36,215 nt of DNA from Bacteroidales bacterium UBA5621 (GTDB lineage Bacteria; Bacteroidota; Bacteroidia; Bacteroidales; VadinHA17), in NCBI GenBank assembly GCA_002424525.1, contig DIKJ01000168.1, forward strand, positions 1-36,215, written 5' to 3'. Below are positions 25,428 to 32,989 of the stretch, in pieces; position 1 is the first letter of the stretch; each line of letters opens with the position of its first letter. The translations under genes were made by a program, and so were the position numbers. The notes beneath the pieces were generated by a model. It was not told where the DNA came from and made no database searches. It saw nothing but the letters and a program-made list of their open reading frames with translations.

Positions 25428-26399
25428 ATGAACCAAAAAACATACTTAACCGGAATTGCTGTAGTGATAATCACCATTACAGGTGCGCTCTTCAAGATGA
25501 ATCATTTCGCGGGCGCCGCAATCCTCCTTACAACAGGGATCTCAACACTGCTCTTTGTCTTCCTTCCCCTGGCGCTTTCAAACCATTTCAAAGCTTATGG
25601 TAACAGGCAAACCCTGCCCCTGTACATAACTGTATGGATAACCTGCCTGGTTGTGTTTTCATCAATGCTCTTCAAAATTCTCCACTGGCCCGGAGCAGGA
25701 ATCATGATGCTTGCAGCCATTCCCTTTCCTTTTGTTGTATTTCTGCCGGTATATCTGTATGTTACATCAAAGATTAAAAACTTTGATTCTTACAACACCA
25801 TATATGTATTGTTTCTCCTGGCAGGATTATCGGTTCTTAACGGATTGCTGGCCCTGAACGTGTCGCGCGACAGGATTAGAGACACCCTGGTTCTGTCGGC
25901 TCATTATTCAGGTTTTGACAGATCTCTCAGGAATGCCGGTGAGTTCTTTACTGTAGAGACCAATTCTCCCGAATACTTTAAGGTTCTGGTAACCATCGAC
26001 AGCACCCTGAAGCTGATTGATGAATGTCAGGAGAGACTGCTTGGCAAGGCCGGAATGAGTGCTGAGCAATGGCAGCTCGAACCGGTTGTTACAAATAAAC
26101 TTGATTCAAAAGGGGCGGTAGTCGATGTGATGTTCAGCGGAAAGAAACCTGTGCCCGCCTACCGCCTTGAAGAGAATCTGAACATCATAATTAACGGGTA
26201 CAATCAGATGGTCGCGTTCGGGGATCTTGCCAGCCTGGCTCCCATGATTCTGGGTTACGGTGAACCCGGATACACGGGATCGCAATGGCGCTCAATTTCG
26301 TTTGAGAATAACCACCTTTCCTGGACTCTGACTTACCTGGAAAGCCTTAAGGTTAATCTGAAGCTGTTGAGGCTGAATGCGGCGCTGAAGTCATACTGA
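25428..26399 (+). CDS. Repeat-containing multi-pass membrane protein, second of the tandem pair
   Basis: A 323-residue paralogue of the preceding protein with two copies of the same unit: LFKMNHFAGA (residues 21-30) and LFKILHWPGA (81-90), again 60 apart. About five helices are followed by a soluble domain from residue 150 (LNVSRDRIRDTL onward) that resembles the C-terminal region of its neighbour in predicted helical character and in ending with a hydrophobic LLRLNAAL segment. It lacks the N-terminal DLIDHVCCDVE domain. The ATG follows a normal spacing and the pair is certainly cotranscribed. They may form a heteromeric membrane complex; no enzymatic motif is visible. Confidence 0.78.
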   Translation: MNQKTYLTGIAVVIITITGALFKMNHFAGAAILLTTGISTLLFVFLPLALSNHFKAYGNRQTLPLYITVWITCLVVFSSMLFKILHWPGAGIMMLAAIPFPFVVFLPVYLYVTSKIKNFDSYNTIYVLFLLAGLSVLNGLLALNVSRDRIRDTLVLSAHYSGFDRSLRNAGEFFTVETNSPEYFKVLVTIDSTLKLIDECQERLLGKAGMSAEQWQLEPVVTNKLDSKGAVVDVMFSGKKPVPAYRLEENLNIIINGYNQMVAFGDLASLAPMILGYGEPGYTGSQWRSISFENNHLSWTLTYLESLKVNLKLLRLNAALKSY

Positions 26400-26475
26400 C
26401 ACTTTGAGACCGGATTGTCTGGTCGAAAGGCTTATTTTACAAAGGTCGCTCCTCAAACTATTCGGCCATGTGGTG

Positions 26476-27495
26476 TTAATCTGACACAATATGCAATGCG
26501 ATACCGTTATTTGAGCCCAGATTCGTGGTAAAAACAAAATCCCTGCTGATCTTGAGTCTGTCGATCCGCACATGTGTCCGGGTATCGACCGAAGGGTCGT
26601 CCGAATAGACTGACGCCGTGTATCTGGTATCCGGGTCAAGAAACGACATTCTTATATCAAGTGTTCTGGCCTGTTCGCCGTTGATCCCGCCGATGAACCA
26701 CTCGTCTCCTTTCCGGCGGGCAATAACCCCATATTCTCCGATCCTGGCATGGAGAACTTTTGTTTCGTCCCAGACAGTAGGCACGTTATCAAAAAATTCG
26801 AGCTCGGGCTCATCACCCCGTATACCTTCCATAGTCAGGAAATTGGGATAGGTCCTTGAAAATCCGGTGGGACGATACTCATCATGCACATCTACCACCA
26901 TCCGGTAATCAGCTGTTTTTATTATTGACTCATGCAGCCATCGTGTAGCGTCCTGGGTGCCGACCTGAACGAATCCGAACTTGATTCCAGCTATACCCCA
27001 CTCCCGGTACAGGGGAAGCAACTCATCCAGTTGTTTTTCAAGAGCCCTCCGGTTAACATAAAGGAGGATCTTTATGTCTTTTGAATTTGCATAACGGATC
27101 ACCTCAGGAAGATCCAGCGGACCCTTTGAACGGGCAGGATCGATCGTAACAGTTGTGGCATCCGATTCTTCACTGTTCTCAGGACCGTACCAGCCGGCGT
27201 CGAATTCCACGTACTGCATGTTATGCGCCGAGGTGTAATCGATGCAGGCTTTTGCTCCGGCAGTGGTCAGGGTGACCTCCCGAAGGGCTTTGCCTGGCGT
27301 AATCCAGGAGACATCAGCGATCTCGCAGGGATCGTTGAGGTTCAGGATCAGGTAATTCTTTTCAAGGAGATCACCTGGATTCTTCCCGACCATCATCACT
27401 CTCCACGGACTCTGAAACGGAAGGGTTTTATGAACATTACTGCCAAGTCTTGTCCTTACGGCAGTACCTCCGGCAGAGTCAGGTTCAAACTTCAT
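26476..27495 (-). pseudogene. GH97 glycoside hydrolase remnant, 5'-truncated and internally deleted
   Basis: The 339 codons match the GH97 family (SusB-type alpha-glucosidases and alpha-galactosidases). SPWRVMMVGKNPGDLLEKN, NLNDPC, SWITPGK and YVEFDAGWYG are the entry to the catalytic barrel, and VVDVHDEYRPTGFSRTYPN and MEGIRGDE its far side. The N-terminal beta-sandwich of about 250 residues is absent: the reading frame begins just past the hcp terminator. At residues 226-232 (about 26800-26820) EGIRGDE runs straight into PELEFFDNVPTVWDETKVL, skipping about 100 residues of barrel present in the family. The rest, to IARRKGDEWFIGGINGEQ and the C-terminal beta domain, is intact and in frame. 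There is no signal peptide or visible promoter, so an active enzyme is unlikely. Confidence 0.8.
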
Positions 27496-27510
27496 TCTGG
27501 CAAAATCAAC

Positions 27511-27545
27511 AAAAAAGCAAGGACGTCCAATAAGGGCGTCCCTGC
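27511..27545 (-). terminator. Rho-independent terminator of hcp
   Basis: On the minus strand GCAGGGACG (27545-27537) pairs with CGTCCTTGC (27525-27517), one mismatch, and is followed by six T residues (27516-27511). It lies 27 bases after the hcp stop codon and 16 bases before the GH97 remnant starts, so hcp transcripts should not read into the remnant. Confidence 0.82.
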
Positions 27546-27571
27546 TAAATAATTGCTTCGTTATTCGTTAG

Positions 27572-29224
27572 TTAATTCAGAAACAGTCTGATGTCATCTT
27601 CCACAGTTCCGATCCCGGCGATCCCGAATTTTTCGACCAGCACCTTTGCCACATTGGGTGAAAGGAACCCGGGCAGAGTTGGTCCGAGATGGATATTCTT
27701 TACCCCGAGGTAGAGAAGGGCAAGCAGGACTATCACTGCTTTCTGCTCATACCAGGCTATATTATAAGCTATTGGCAGATCGTTGATATCATTCAGGTTA
27801 AAGACTTCCTTGAGTTTCATTGCTATTACTGCCAGGGAGTATGAATCGTTGCACTGACCGGCGTCAAGGACCCTCGGGATTCCGTTGATATCGCCAAGCT
27901 GGAGCTTGTTGTAGCGGTATTTGGCACAGCCGGCGGTCAGAATAACGGTGTCCTTTGGCAGGGCAGCTGCAAATTCGGTGTAATAATTCCTGTCTCTGAA
28001 GCGGCCGTCGCAGCCTGCCATCACGAAGAATTTGCGAATTGCACCTGATTTGACTGCTCCTACAACCTTATCAGCGAGAGCAAGCACCTGTGCGTGGGCA
28101 AATCCTCCTGTTATCTCACCTTTTTCGATTTCAACCGGAGGGCTGCACTTCTTTGCATGTTCGACGATCGCTGTGAAATCCTTGCGTCCGCCTGCAGGCC
28201 TGTCCGGAATGTGCTTAAACCCTGCAAACCCTGCAGCGCCTGTGGTGTAGACCTTATCTGAATAGCCTGCCCCGGCTTTTGGTGGCACAATGCAGTTGGT
28301 TGTGAACAGGATCGGACCGTTGAAAGTTTCAAATTCCTCCTTCTGTTTCCACCATGAACTGCCGTAATTGCCTACAAAATGAGAATACTTTTTGAAGGCC
28401 GGGTAATAGTTGGCAGGCAGCATCTCGCTATGGGTATAAACGTCAACACCTGTATTTTCTGTCTCTGCAAGAAGGTCCTCCATATCTCTCAGGTCGTGCC
28501 CGCTTATAAGGATGCCGGGATTATTTCTTACGCCAATATTAACTTTAGTTATCTCAGGATTTCCATATCTTGTAGTGTTAGCTTTATCAAGCAATGCCAT
28601 TGCGCTTACTCCGTATTTTCCGGTCTCCATGACAAGTGAAACAAGCTGATCGGCACCAAGGGTGTCGTCGGTTGTGGCCACCAGCGCCTCCTGCATGAAT
28701 TTATACACTGATTTATCTTCAAAACCAAGGTTTGAGGCATGTTCGACGTAGGCTGCCATTCCTTTCACCCCGTAAGTAACAAGTTCACGAAGCGACCTTA
28801 TATCTTCATTTTCCGTGGAAAGAACACCGACTGAAGTATTCTTCCTCTCAAATTCCTCAACAGAATTTCCGCTCCATGTTGCAGAGTCATGCAATTTTTC
28901 CGGAAGTCTGCCTCCGGCACTGATAAGCTGATCTTTTATTTCGTCACGCAATTCAAGCCCTTCGCGGATCTTCGAAACAAACCTTTCAAAATCGAAATTA
29001 GCATTGGTGATCGTCATGAACAGCCCGTCAAAGACGAACCTGTTCACTTTCTCATTCTCTATACCCAGTTCTCTGGCGCGGGTGCTGTAAGCAGAGATCC
29101 CCTTTATTACATAGACCAGAAGATCCTGCATATTAGCCACCTCCGGTTTCTTCCCGCATACGCCTATTGTTGTGCATCCGGTACATTTCGCTGTCTCCTG
29201 ACACTGAAAACAAAACATGTTCAT
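27572..29224 (-). CDS. hcp: Hydroxylamine reductase / hybrid-cluster protein
   Basis: The 550-residue cytoplasmic protein carries an N-terminal [4Fe-4S] motif, Cys5, Cys8, Cys17 and Cys23 in [20 protein letters not shown], spaced C-x2-C-x8-C-x5-C as in the Desulfovibrio-type class. Hybrid-cluster ligands follow: GHDLRDME (His), [11 protein letters not shown] (Glu), TTNCIVPP (Cys), VMAGCDGRF (persulfide Cys), TAGCAKYRY (Cys), [10 protein letters not shown] (Cys) and AWYEQKAV (Glu, Lys). It detoxifies nitric oxide or hydroxylamine under anaerobic conditions. The frame continues 29 codons upstream without conserved residues and across the promoter, so MNMFCFQCQ is taken as the start. No hcr reductase gene adjoins it. 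Confidence 0.95.
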   Translation of the reverse strand: MNMFCFQCQETAKCTGCTTIGVCGKKPEVANMQDLLVYVIKGISAYSTRARELGIENEKVNRFVFDGLFMTITNANFDFERFVSKIREGLELRDEIKDQLISAGGRLPEKLHDSATWSGNSVEEFERKNTSVGVLSTENEDIRSLRELVTYGVKGMAAYVEHASNLGFEDKSVYKFMQEALVATTDDTLGADQLVSLVMETGKYGVSAMALLDKANTTRYGNPEITKVNIGVRNNPGILISGHDLRDMEDLLAETENTGVDVYTHSEMLPANYYPAFKKYSHFVGNYGSSWWKQKEEFETFNGPILFTTNCIVPPKAGAGYSDKVYTTGAAGFAGFKHIPDRPAGGRKDFTAIVEHAKKCSPPVEIEKGEITGGFAHAQVLALADKVVGAVKSGAIRKFFVMAGCDGRFRDRNYYTEFAAALPKDTVILTAGCAKYRYNKLQLGDINGIPRVLDAGQCNDSYSLAVIAMKLKEVFNLNDINDLPIAYNIAWYEQKAVIVLLALLYLGVKNIHLGPTLPGFLSPNVAKVLVEKFGIAGIGTVEDDIRLFLN

Positions 29225-29308
29225 AATCAAATTGTATTTAGTTGTAATTATTAATTCTTCTTTCTCTGTACGGTTCTTATAAATTTCGCAAGTTACTGTT
29301 TTTGCTGC

Positions 29309-29367
29309 CAAAAGTATGAATTAGCCGGAATTGAGAATGTAGCAAATGTTACAAAAAGTAATAACAT
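29309..29367 (-). promoter_or_regulatory. hcp promoter region with a 22-bp palindrome
   Basis: The minus strand has TACTTTTG (29316-29309), an exact -7 match 84 bases before the hcp start. Centred about 47 bases upstream of it is ATGTTA-N10-TAACAT (29346-29367), with the inner palindrome TTAC-AAAAA-GTAA. The 22-bp size and two-fold symmetry suit a CRP/FNR-family dimer, and hcp genes are often under such nitrosative-stress regulators. No regulator gene is in the window. The rest of the 390-base gap to the next gene contains the G6 box described separately and AT-rich sequence. Confidence 0.5.
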
Positions 29368-29479
29368 GGTTTTGCTGACCAGCGGTAGTGTTTTCCCGGA
29401 CATGTTTAAGGGAAGCAGAGCAGATCCGGACCAGAAAGTATAAAAAACAAAAAAAAATCAGCCAGAGGGCCATATCTCA

Positions 29480-29499
29480 GGGGGGTGTTGCGAAAAATA
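29480..29499 (+). promoter_or_regulatory. G6 box upstream of the beta-barrel gene
   Basis: GGGGGGTG, five variable bases, then AAAAATA: the same arrangement occurs at 30421-30440 before the ammonium transporter gene. It lies 136 bases before the next start codon. The downstream -7 candidate (TATATGTT at about 29537-29544) is poor, so the promoter would need activation. Confidence 0.45.
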
Positions 29500-29615
29500 A
29501 TATAAATACTCACTAAAAGGGTAAAAAAAATAAGGGTATATGTTCAATAAAGTAAATAAAATTAAAAATACTCCTATATTTACCGGAGATTATTAACCAA
29601 AATAAGGGAATCGAA

Positions 29616-30308
29616 ATGAAAACGAACAGAGTGACGGCTATTTTTAATTTAATTTTATTTAAGTTATTGCTTTCAGGGGTTGTATTTGCACAGGAAGAAT
29701 CTGAAAACAAGTTCAATACAGGGGTGGATTTTTATAGCAACTATATCTGGAGAGGCTCTGTGTATGGAACAGGGCCCGCTATTCAACCTTCGCTGGAATT
29801 TGTTTCGGGCAATTTTGCAGTGGGCGTATGGGGTTCGTTTGATGCTCATGGTTATCAGGAAGCAGATCTTTATCTTAATTACAACCTTTTTCCGGGCCTG
29901 GCAATAGGATTCACCGATTACTATTACCCTGATCTCCTTTATCTTGATTATTCACCTATTTCGGGTTCCCACGCTTTCGAGGCAAGTCTTCGGTTTGAAA
30001 GATCAGGATTTAGCCTGCAGGCAAATTATATTATTAACCAGGCGGGCGGTGCCGGTTCACTGGGAGGAGATAAATATTTTGAGGCAGGATATGATTTTGG
30101 GTCGTTCAATATTTTCGCGGGAGCAGGCGACGGGTGGCATACTTATGATCCCGGAACCGGTACGGGCAGATTCAATGTCTGTAATGTGGGTATCGGGACC
30201 ACAAGAACGATAAAAGTCACCGACTCTTTGAAAATTCCTCTTACAGGACAGATAGTTATTAACCCGGACCAGGAAAAACTAATTATTGTTGCCGGTTTTT
30301 CCTTCTGA
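29616..30308 (+). CDS. Predicted outer-membrane beta-barrel protein beside amt (TorF-like)
   Basis: The 230-residue product has a signal peptide (FNLILFKLLLSGVVFA, cleaved before QEES). The mature part alternates aromatic and polar residues in amphipathic strands (FNTGVDFYSNYIWRGSVYG, FAVGVWGSF, ADLYLNYNLFPGLAIGF) and ends in Phe (AGFSF), the signal used by the outer-membrane assembly machinery. SNYIWRG near the start is typical of TorF-family putative porins. Placed just ahead of the ammonium channel and PII genes and sharing the upstream G6 box, it may admit a nitrogen compound to the periplasm, though this is inference. The substrate is unknown. Confidence 0.7.
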   Translation: MKTNRVTAIFNLILFKLLLSGVVFAQEESENKFNTGVDFYSNYIWRGSVYGTGPAIQPSLEFVSGNFAVGVWGSFDAHGYQEADLYLNYNLFPGLAIGFTDYYYPDLLYLDYSPISGSHAFEASLRFERSGFSLQANYIINQAGGAGSLGGDKYFEAGYDFGSFNIFAGAGDGWHTYDPGTGTGRFNVCNVGIGTTRTIKVTDSLKIPLTGQIVINPDQEKLIIVAGFSF

Positions 30309-30352
30309 GCCGGGAAGCCCCCTTTTTTATAAATGGCAGAAATAATTGATAA

Positions 30353-30372
30353 CCCCCCTATTTATAGGGGGG
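30353..30372. other. G:C-rich perfect hairpin between the beta-barrel and amt genes
   Basis: CCCCCCTA-TTTA-TAGGGGGG forms an 8-bp stem with a 4-base loop. It is 45 bases after the barrel stop codon and 50 bases before the G6 box. It lacks a following T-run, so it is either an imperfect terminator, an RNA-stability element or a second, palindromic version of the G6 site. The nearby GCCCCCTTTTTT (30318-30329) is a further C-run. Confidence 0.5.
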
Positions 30373-30420
30373 ATAAGAAAGTAAAAATAACTAGAACCAG
30401 TAATTAAGCATATAAAACAA

Positions 30421-30440
30421 GGGGGGTGCAATAAAAAATA
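30421..30440 (+). promoter_or_regulatory. G6 box upstream of the amt promoter
   Basis: GGGGGGTG-N5-AAAAATA, matching the site at 29480-29499 in 15 of 20 positions. It ends 10 bases before the -33 box, a normal position for an activator. Confidence 0.5.
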
Positions 30441-30450
30441 CGCAAAAATA

Positions 30451-30481
30451 TTTGTGATTACCCTAAAAAAGTATAGGTTTG
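30451..30481 (+). promoter_or_regulatory. amt promoter
   Basis: TTTG (30451-30454), 19 bases, TAGGTTTG (30474-30481): an exact Bacteroidota housekeeping promoter. The transcript would start near 30488 and have a leader of about 33 bases. Confidence 0.75.
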
Positions 30482-30507
30482 CACGATAAAAATTATAAAA
30501 TAGTAAA

Positions 30508-30513
30508 AGGAGG
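30508..30513 (+). promoter_or_regulatory. Strong Shine-Dalgarno sequence of amt
   Basis: AGGAGG lies 7 bases before the ATG at 30521. Such a consensus ribosome binding site is unusual in this window, where other starts lack one, and it decides the start in favour of 30521 over the in-frame TTG at 30479, which overlaps the -7 element. Confidence 0.8.
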
Positions 30514-30520
30514 AGTTTTA

Positions 30521-31852
30521 ATGAGAAAGAGATTCAAAAAACCGATGCTGTTATTAATTCTTCTGACTTCGGGTTTAACGTTCCTGCAGGCATCCGACGG
30601 GGCTGCAATAGATTCGGGCGCCACTGCATGGATGCTTACCTCAACGGCACTGGTATTGCTTATGATACCAGGACTGGCGATGTTTTACGGTGGACTCGTA
30701 AGGAGCAAGAATGTGCTTGGCACTATTATGCACAGTTTTGTGGCAATGGGGATAATAAGTGTATTATGGGTAGCCATAGGCTACAGTATGTGTTTCGGAT
30801 CGAATGTTTTAGGAGGCTTGTTCGGCTGGAATAAGGGTTACTTTTTTTTACGGGGAATTGATTCCAGTATAATGGACGAGGGAATCCCGGAGTATGTTTT
30901 CTCAATGTTCCAGGGTAAATTTGCCATTATAACTCCTGCACTGATTGCCGGTGCTTTTGCTGAACGTGTCTCATTCAGGGCTTACTGTTTCTTCATCGCC
31001 GTCTGGAGCATATTGGTTTACAACCCTTTATGTCACTGGGTGTGGGCTTCCGACGGCTTTCTCTATAATCTGGGGGGCATGGGTGCGATTGATTTCGCCG
31101 GAGGAACCGTTGTGCATATTTCAGCCGGTGTAAGCGGACTGGTTGCAGCTCTTTTTCTGGGAGCCAGGAGGGGTTATCCATACAGGGTGATAAGACCGAA
31201 CAACCTTGTGATAACCATGCTTGGGGCCGGACTTCTCTGGGTTGGCTGGTTCGGTTTTAACGCGGGAAGCAGTATCTCAAGTGGTCTGAGCACAGCGCAG
31301 GCGCTGACTGCCACACAGGTAGCAGCAGCATCGGGTGCTCTTGCCTGGGTAGTCATTGAAAGCCTTCATCAGGGCAAATCAACCAGCCTCGGGTTTGCCA
31401 GCGGGATACTCGCAGGGCTCGTGGCAGTTACACCTGCAGCAGGAGTGGTAGAGCCTTACGGGGCTCTTATTATAGGAATAATTGCATCCATGGTATGCTA
31501 CATGGCAATACAGTTGAAAAACCGTCTTGGGTATGATGACAGCCTCGATGCTTTTGGGATACATGGTATGGGAGGAATTACCGGAGCCCTTCTCCTTACT
31601 TTTTTCATTCGCAGATCATGGATTGACGAGGCCGCTCTCGCCACAAACGGTTCATGGACACTCTGGAACCAACTGGGGGTACAGGCAGTGGCGGTTCTTA
31701 TTGCAGCAGCTTATGCAGGCCTGGTCACTTACCTGATAATCCTGGCCATTAACAGGATAATCCCTTTCAGGTCATCGTGCAATGATGAAATGGCAGGTCT
31801 GGACAGGTCTTATCACGGGGAGAGAGGATACGGAATGCTTAATCCAAGTTAA
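30521..31852 (+). CDS. amt: Ammonium transporter (Amt/MEP/Rh family)
   Basis: The 443-residue precursor has a cleavable signal (PMLLLILLTSGLTFLQA) followed by eleven expected helices. Family features are visible: MIPGLAMFYGGLVRSKNVL, the first pore histidine in IDFAGGTVVHISAGVSGLVAAL, with the structural Asp in IDFAGG, and the second pore histidine in DAFGIHGMGGITGALL. It conducts ammonium or ammonia across the inner membrane at low external supply. The C-terminal tail is short but contains the DEMAGLDRSYHGERGYG element that contacts PII. The PII gene follows 23 bases later in the same operon, so gating by PII is expected. Confidence 0.97.
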   Translation: MRKRFKKPMLLLILLTSGLTFLQASDGAAIDSGATAWMLTSTALVLLMIPGLAMFYGGLVRSKNVLGTIMHSFVAMGIISVLWVAIGYSMCFGSNVLGGLFGWNKGYFFLRGIDSSIMDEGIPEYVFSMFQGKFAIITPALIAGAFAERVSFRAYCFFIAVWSILVYNPLCHWVWASDGFLYNLGGMGAIDFAGGTVVHISAGVSGLVAALFLGARRGYPYRVIRPNNLVITMLGAGLLWVGWFGFNAGSSISSGLSTAQALTATQVAAASGALAWVVIESLHQGKSTSLGFASGILAGLVAVTPAAGVVEPYGALIIGIIASMVCYMAIQLKNRLGYDDSLDAFGIHGMGGITGALLLTFFIRRSWIDEAALATNGSWTLWNQLGVQAVAVLIAAAYAGLVTYLIILAINRIIPFRSSCNDEMAGLDRSYHGERGYGMLNPS

Positions 31853-31875
31853 TAAACCGGAAAAAGATAGACAAT

Positions 31876-32223
31876 ATGAAGCTTATTACGGCAATAATCA
31901 GGGAAGTACAGCTCGAAAGAGTACGGGAAGCACTCATTGAGGCAGAGATCACGAGAATAACAGTGAGTCGTGTCTCCGGTCATGGACGGCAAAGAATTGA
32001 GGAGGTCTACAGGGGTCAGAAGGTTGTACCGGACCTTATCCCCAAGATAAAGATAGAGATCGCTGTTAATGATCCATTCGTCGGTATTACGGTAGATACA
32101 ATACTTAGATCAGCACGTACCAACGGTGCTGAGGGACATGTCGGGGACGGCAAGATATTCATAACGCCACTGGAGGATTGTATAAGGATACGCACCGGGG
32201 AAAGAGGCGGGGGAGCCATCTGA
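31876..32223 (+). CDS. PII nitrogen-regulatory protein with a non-uridylylatable T-loop
   Basis: The 115-residue protein has the PII fold: MKLITAIIREVQLERVREAL, GHGRQ with Gln39 (ATP and 2-oxoglutarate site), PKIKIEIAV and the C-terminal signature GDGKIFITPLEDCIRIRTGERG. The T-loop reads EEVYRGQKVVPDLIPK where E. coli GlnB/GlnK have ELYRGAEYMVDFLPK: the loop is one residue shorter and the uridylylated Tyr51 is replaced by Val. Control must therefore come from ATP/ADP and 2-oxoglutarate alone. By position it is a GlnK-like partner that blocks Amt when nitrogen is plentiful. Its stop is 10 bases from the convergent siaC stop. Confidence 0.95.
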   Translation: MKLITAIIREVQLERVREALIEAEITRITVSRVSGHGRQRIEEVYRGQKVVPDLIPKIKIEIAVNDPFVGITVDTILRSARTNGAEGHVGDGKIFITPLEDCIRIRTGERGGGAI

Positions 32224-32233
32224 GTCTTTTTGT

Positions 32234-32629
32234 TCAGCACCCGTCCAGATCATCGGTAATTATGAATTCAATGGGAATATTATAAGCTTCGGAGATGTAT
32301 TCTCCCCTCTCCAGTATATCATCATCGTCCTCTTCATAATACCAGCGGATGACCAGATTCTTCCCCTGATTCCAGACCTGTGAGATCTTCAGCAGTGTGG
32401 CGGTTAATATTTTTGTGCTGAAGCTGTTGAGATATTCAAATGCAATAATGACATAAGTGGTTTCGGCAGGCATGATCAGATAGGCATCCAGCCAGTTCAT
32501 TATCTGATCAGGGATCCTGGTCCTGTTTACTACCATGCCCCGTCCTTTTATCTTAATAATCCCATCAGGATCAAGGAGAACATCCGGTGAGTCGGCTGTC
32601 GGCAGAATATGAGTCTTCTCCAGCTTCAT
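32234..32629 (-). CDS. SiaC-family regulatory phosphoprotein (DUF1987)
   Basis: The 131-residue cytoplasmic protein matches the SiaC family: IKIKGRGMVVNRTRIPDQIMNWLDAYL, VIIAFEYLNSFSTKILTATLLKI and VIRWYYEEDDDDILERGEYISE are the three conserved blocks. In Pseudomonas SiaC is phosphorylated by kinase SiaB and dephosphorylated by SiaA, and in its unmodified form activates a diguanylate cyclase. Here no siaA, siaB or siaD gene is adjacent, so partners would have to lie elsewhere. The serine/threonine pair in NSFSTKIL corresponds to the region holding the phosphosite. It is probably monocistronic. Confidence 0.88.
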   Translation of the reverse strand: MKLEKTHILPTADSPDVLLDPDGIIKIKGRGMVVNRTRIPDQIMNWLDAYLIMPAETTYVIIAFEYLNSFSTKILTATLLKISQVWNQGKNLVIRWYYEEDDDDILERGEYISEAYNIPIEFIITDDLDGC

Positions 32630-32989
32630 ATTTCAATCAGAACTGTTGATCACCCCCTTTTATTGTAAAGAATTGAACCAAAATCCCTCCGGGCCAAAAT
32701 TAAGTAAATAAATCCATTCGAAAGCAAGTACCAGAATCATAATGTGAAAATTCCGGGTTAGCAACTGTTATTCCTCATTCTGCTACCGGAGTTCCTTAAC
32801 GTCCCTGAGGATGAATTTGCTGAGTCTGGTAATTTTTGTTTCATTTTTAATATGGGAGAAAAAACATGTATATTGTGAAAAACCTGCCGGAGGCAAACGA
32901 CTTATTCCATATAAGAGAGTCTTAGCGTTATGGTAAATCCACGTGGATAAATAATGTTATAATTCTGATACAATCTAAAATTTGAAGAT
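32630..32989. other. Divergent intergenic region with a 12-bp palindrome
   Basis: This 360-base AT-rich gap holds no gene. ATCCACGTGGAT (32937-32948) is a perfect 12-bp palindrome. Eleven bases further on, TAATTCTG (32960-32967) is a one-mismatch -7 element for the hydrolase gene, so the palindrome would cover its -33 region and could be an operator. No good promoter for siaC was found on the other strand. Confidence 0.45.

Noticed and set aside
27496..27551. N-terminal extension of the GH97 frame (reads through GRPCFFVDFAR)
   Set aside because: This DNA is the hcp terminator hairpin and T-run; there is no start codon there, so the apparent coding text is incidental.
29480..29492. Sigma-54 promoter reading of the G6 box (GG and GC elements)
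   Set aside because: The spacing of GG to GC is 8 instead of 10, and the second copy at 30421 lacks the GC; a perfect housekeeping promoter lies just downstream instead.
32971..32989. TAAAATTTG just before the serine hydrolase start as its -7 box
   Set aside because: It has three instead of two spacer bases and would leave almost no leader; TAATTCTG at 32960 is better placed.
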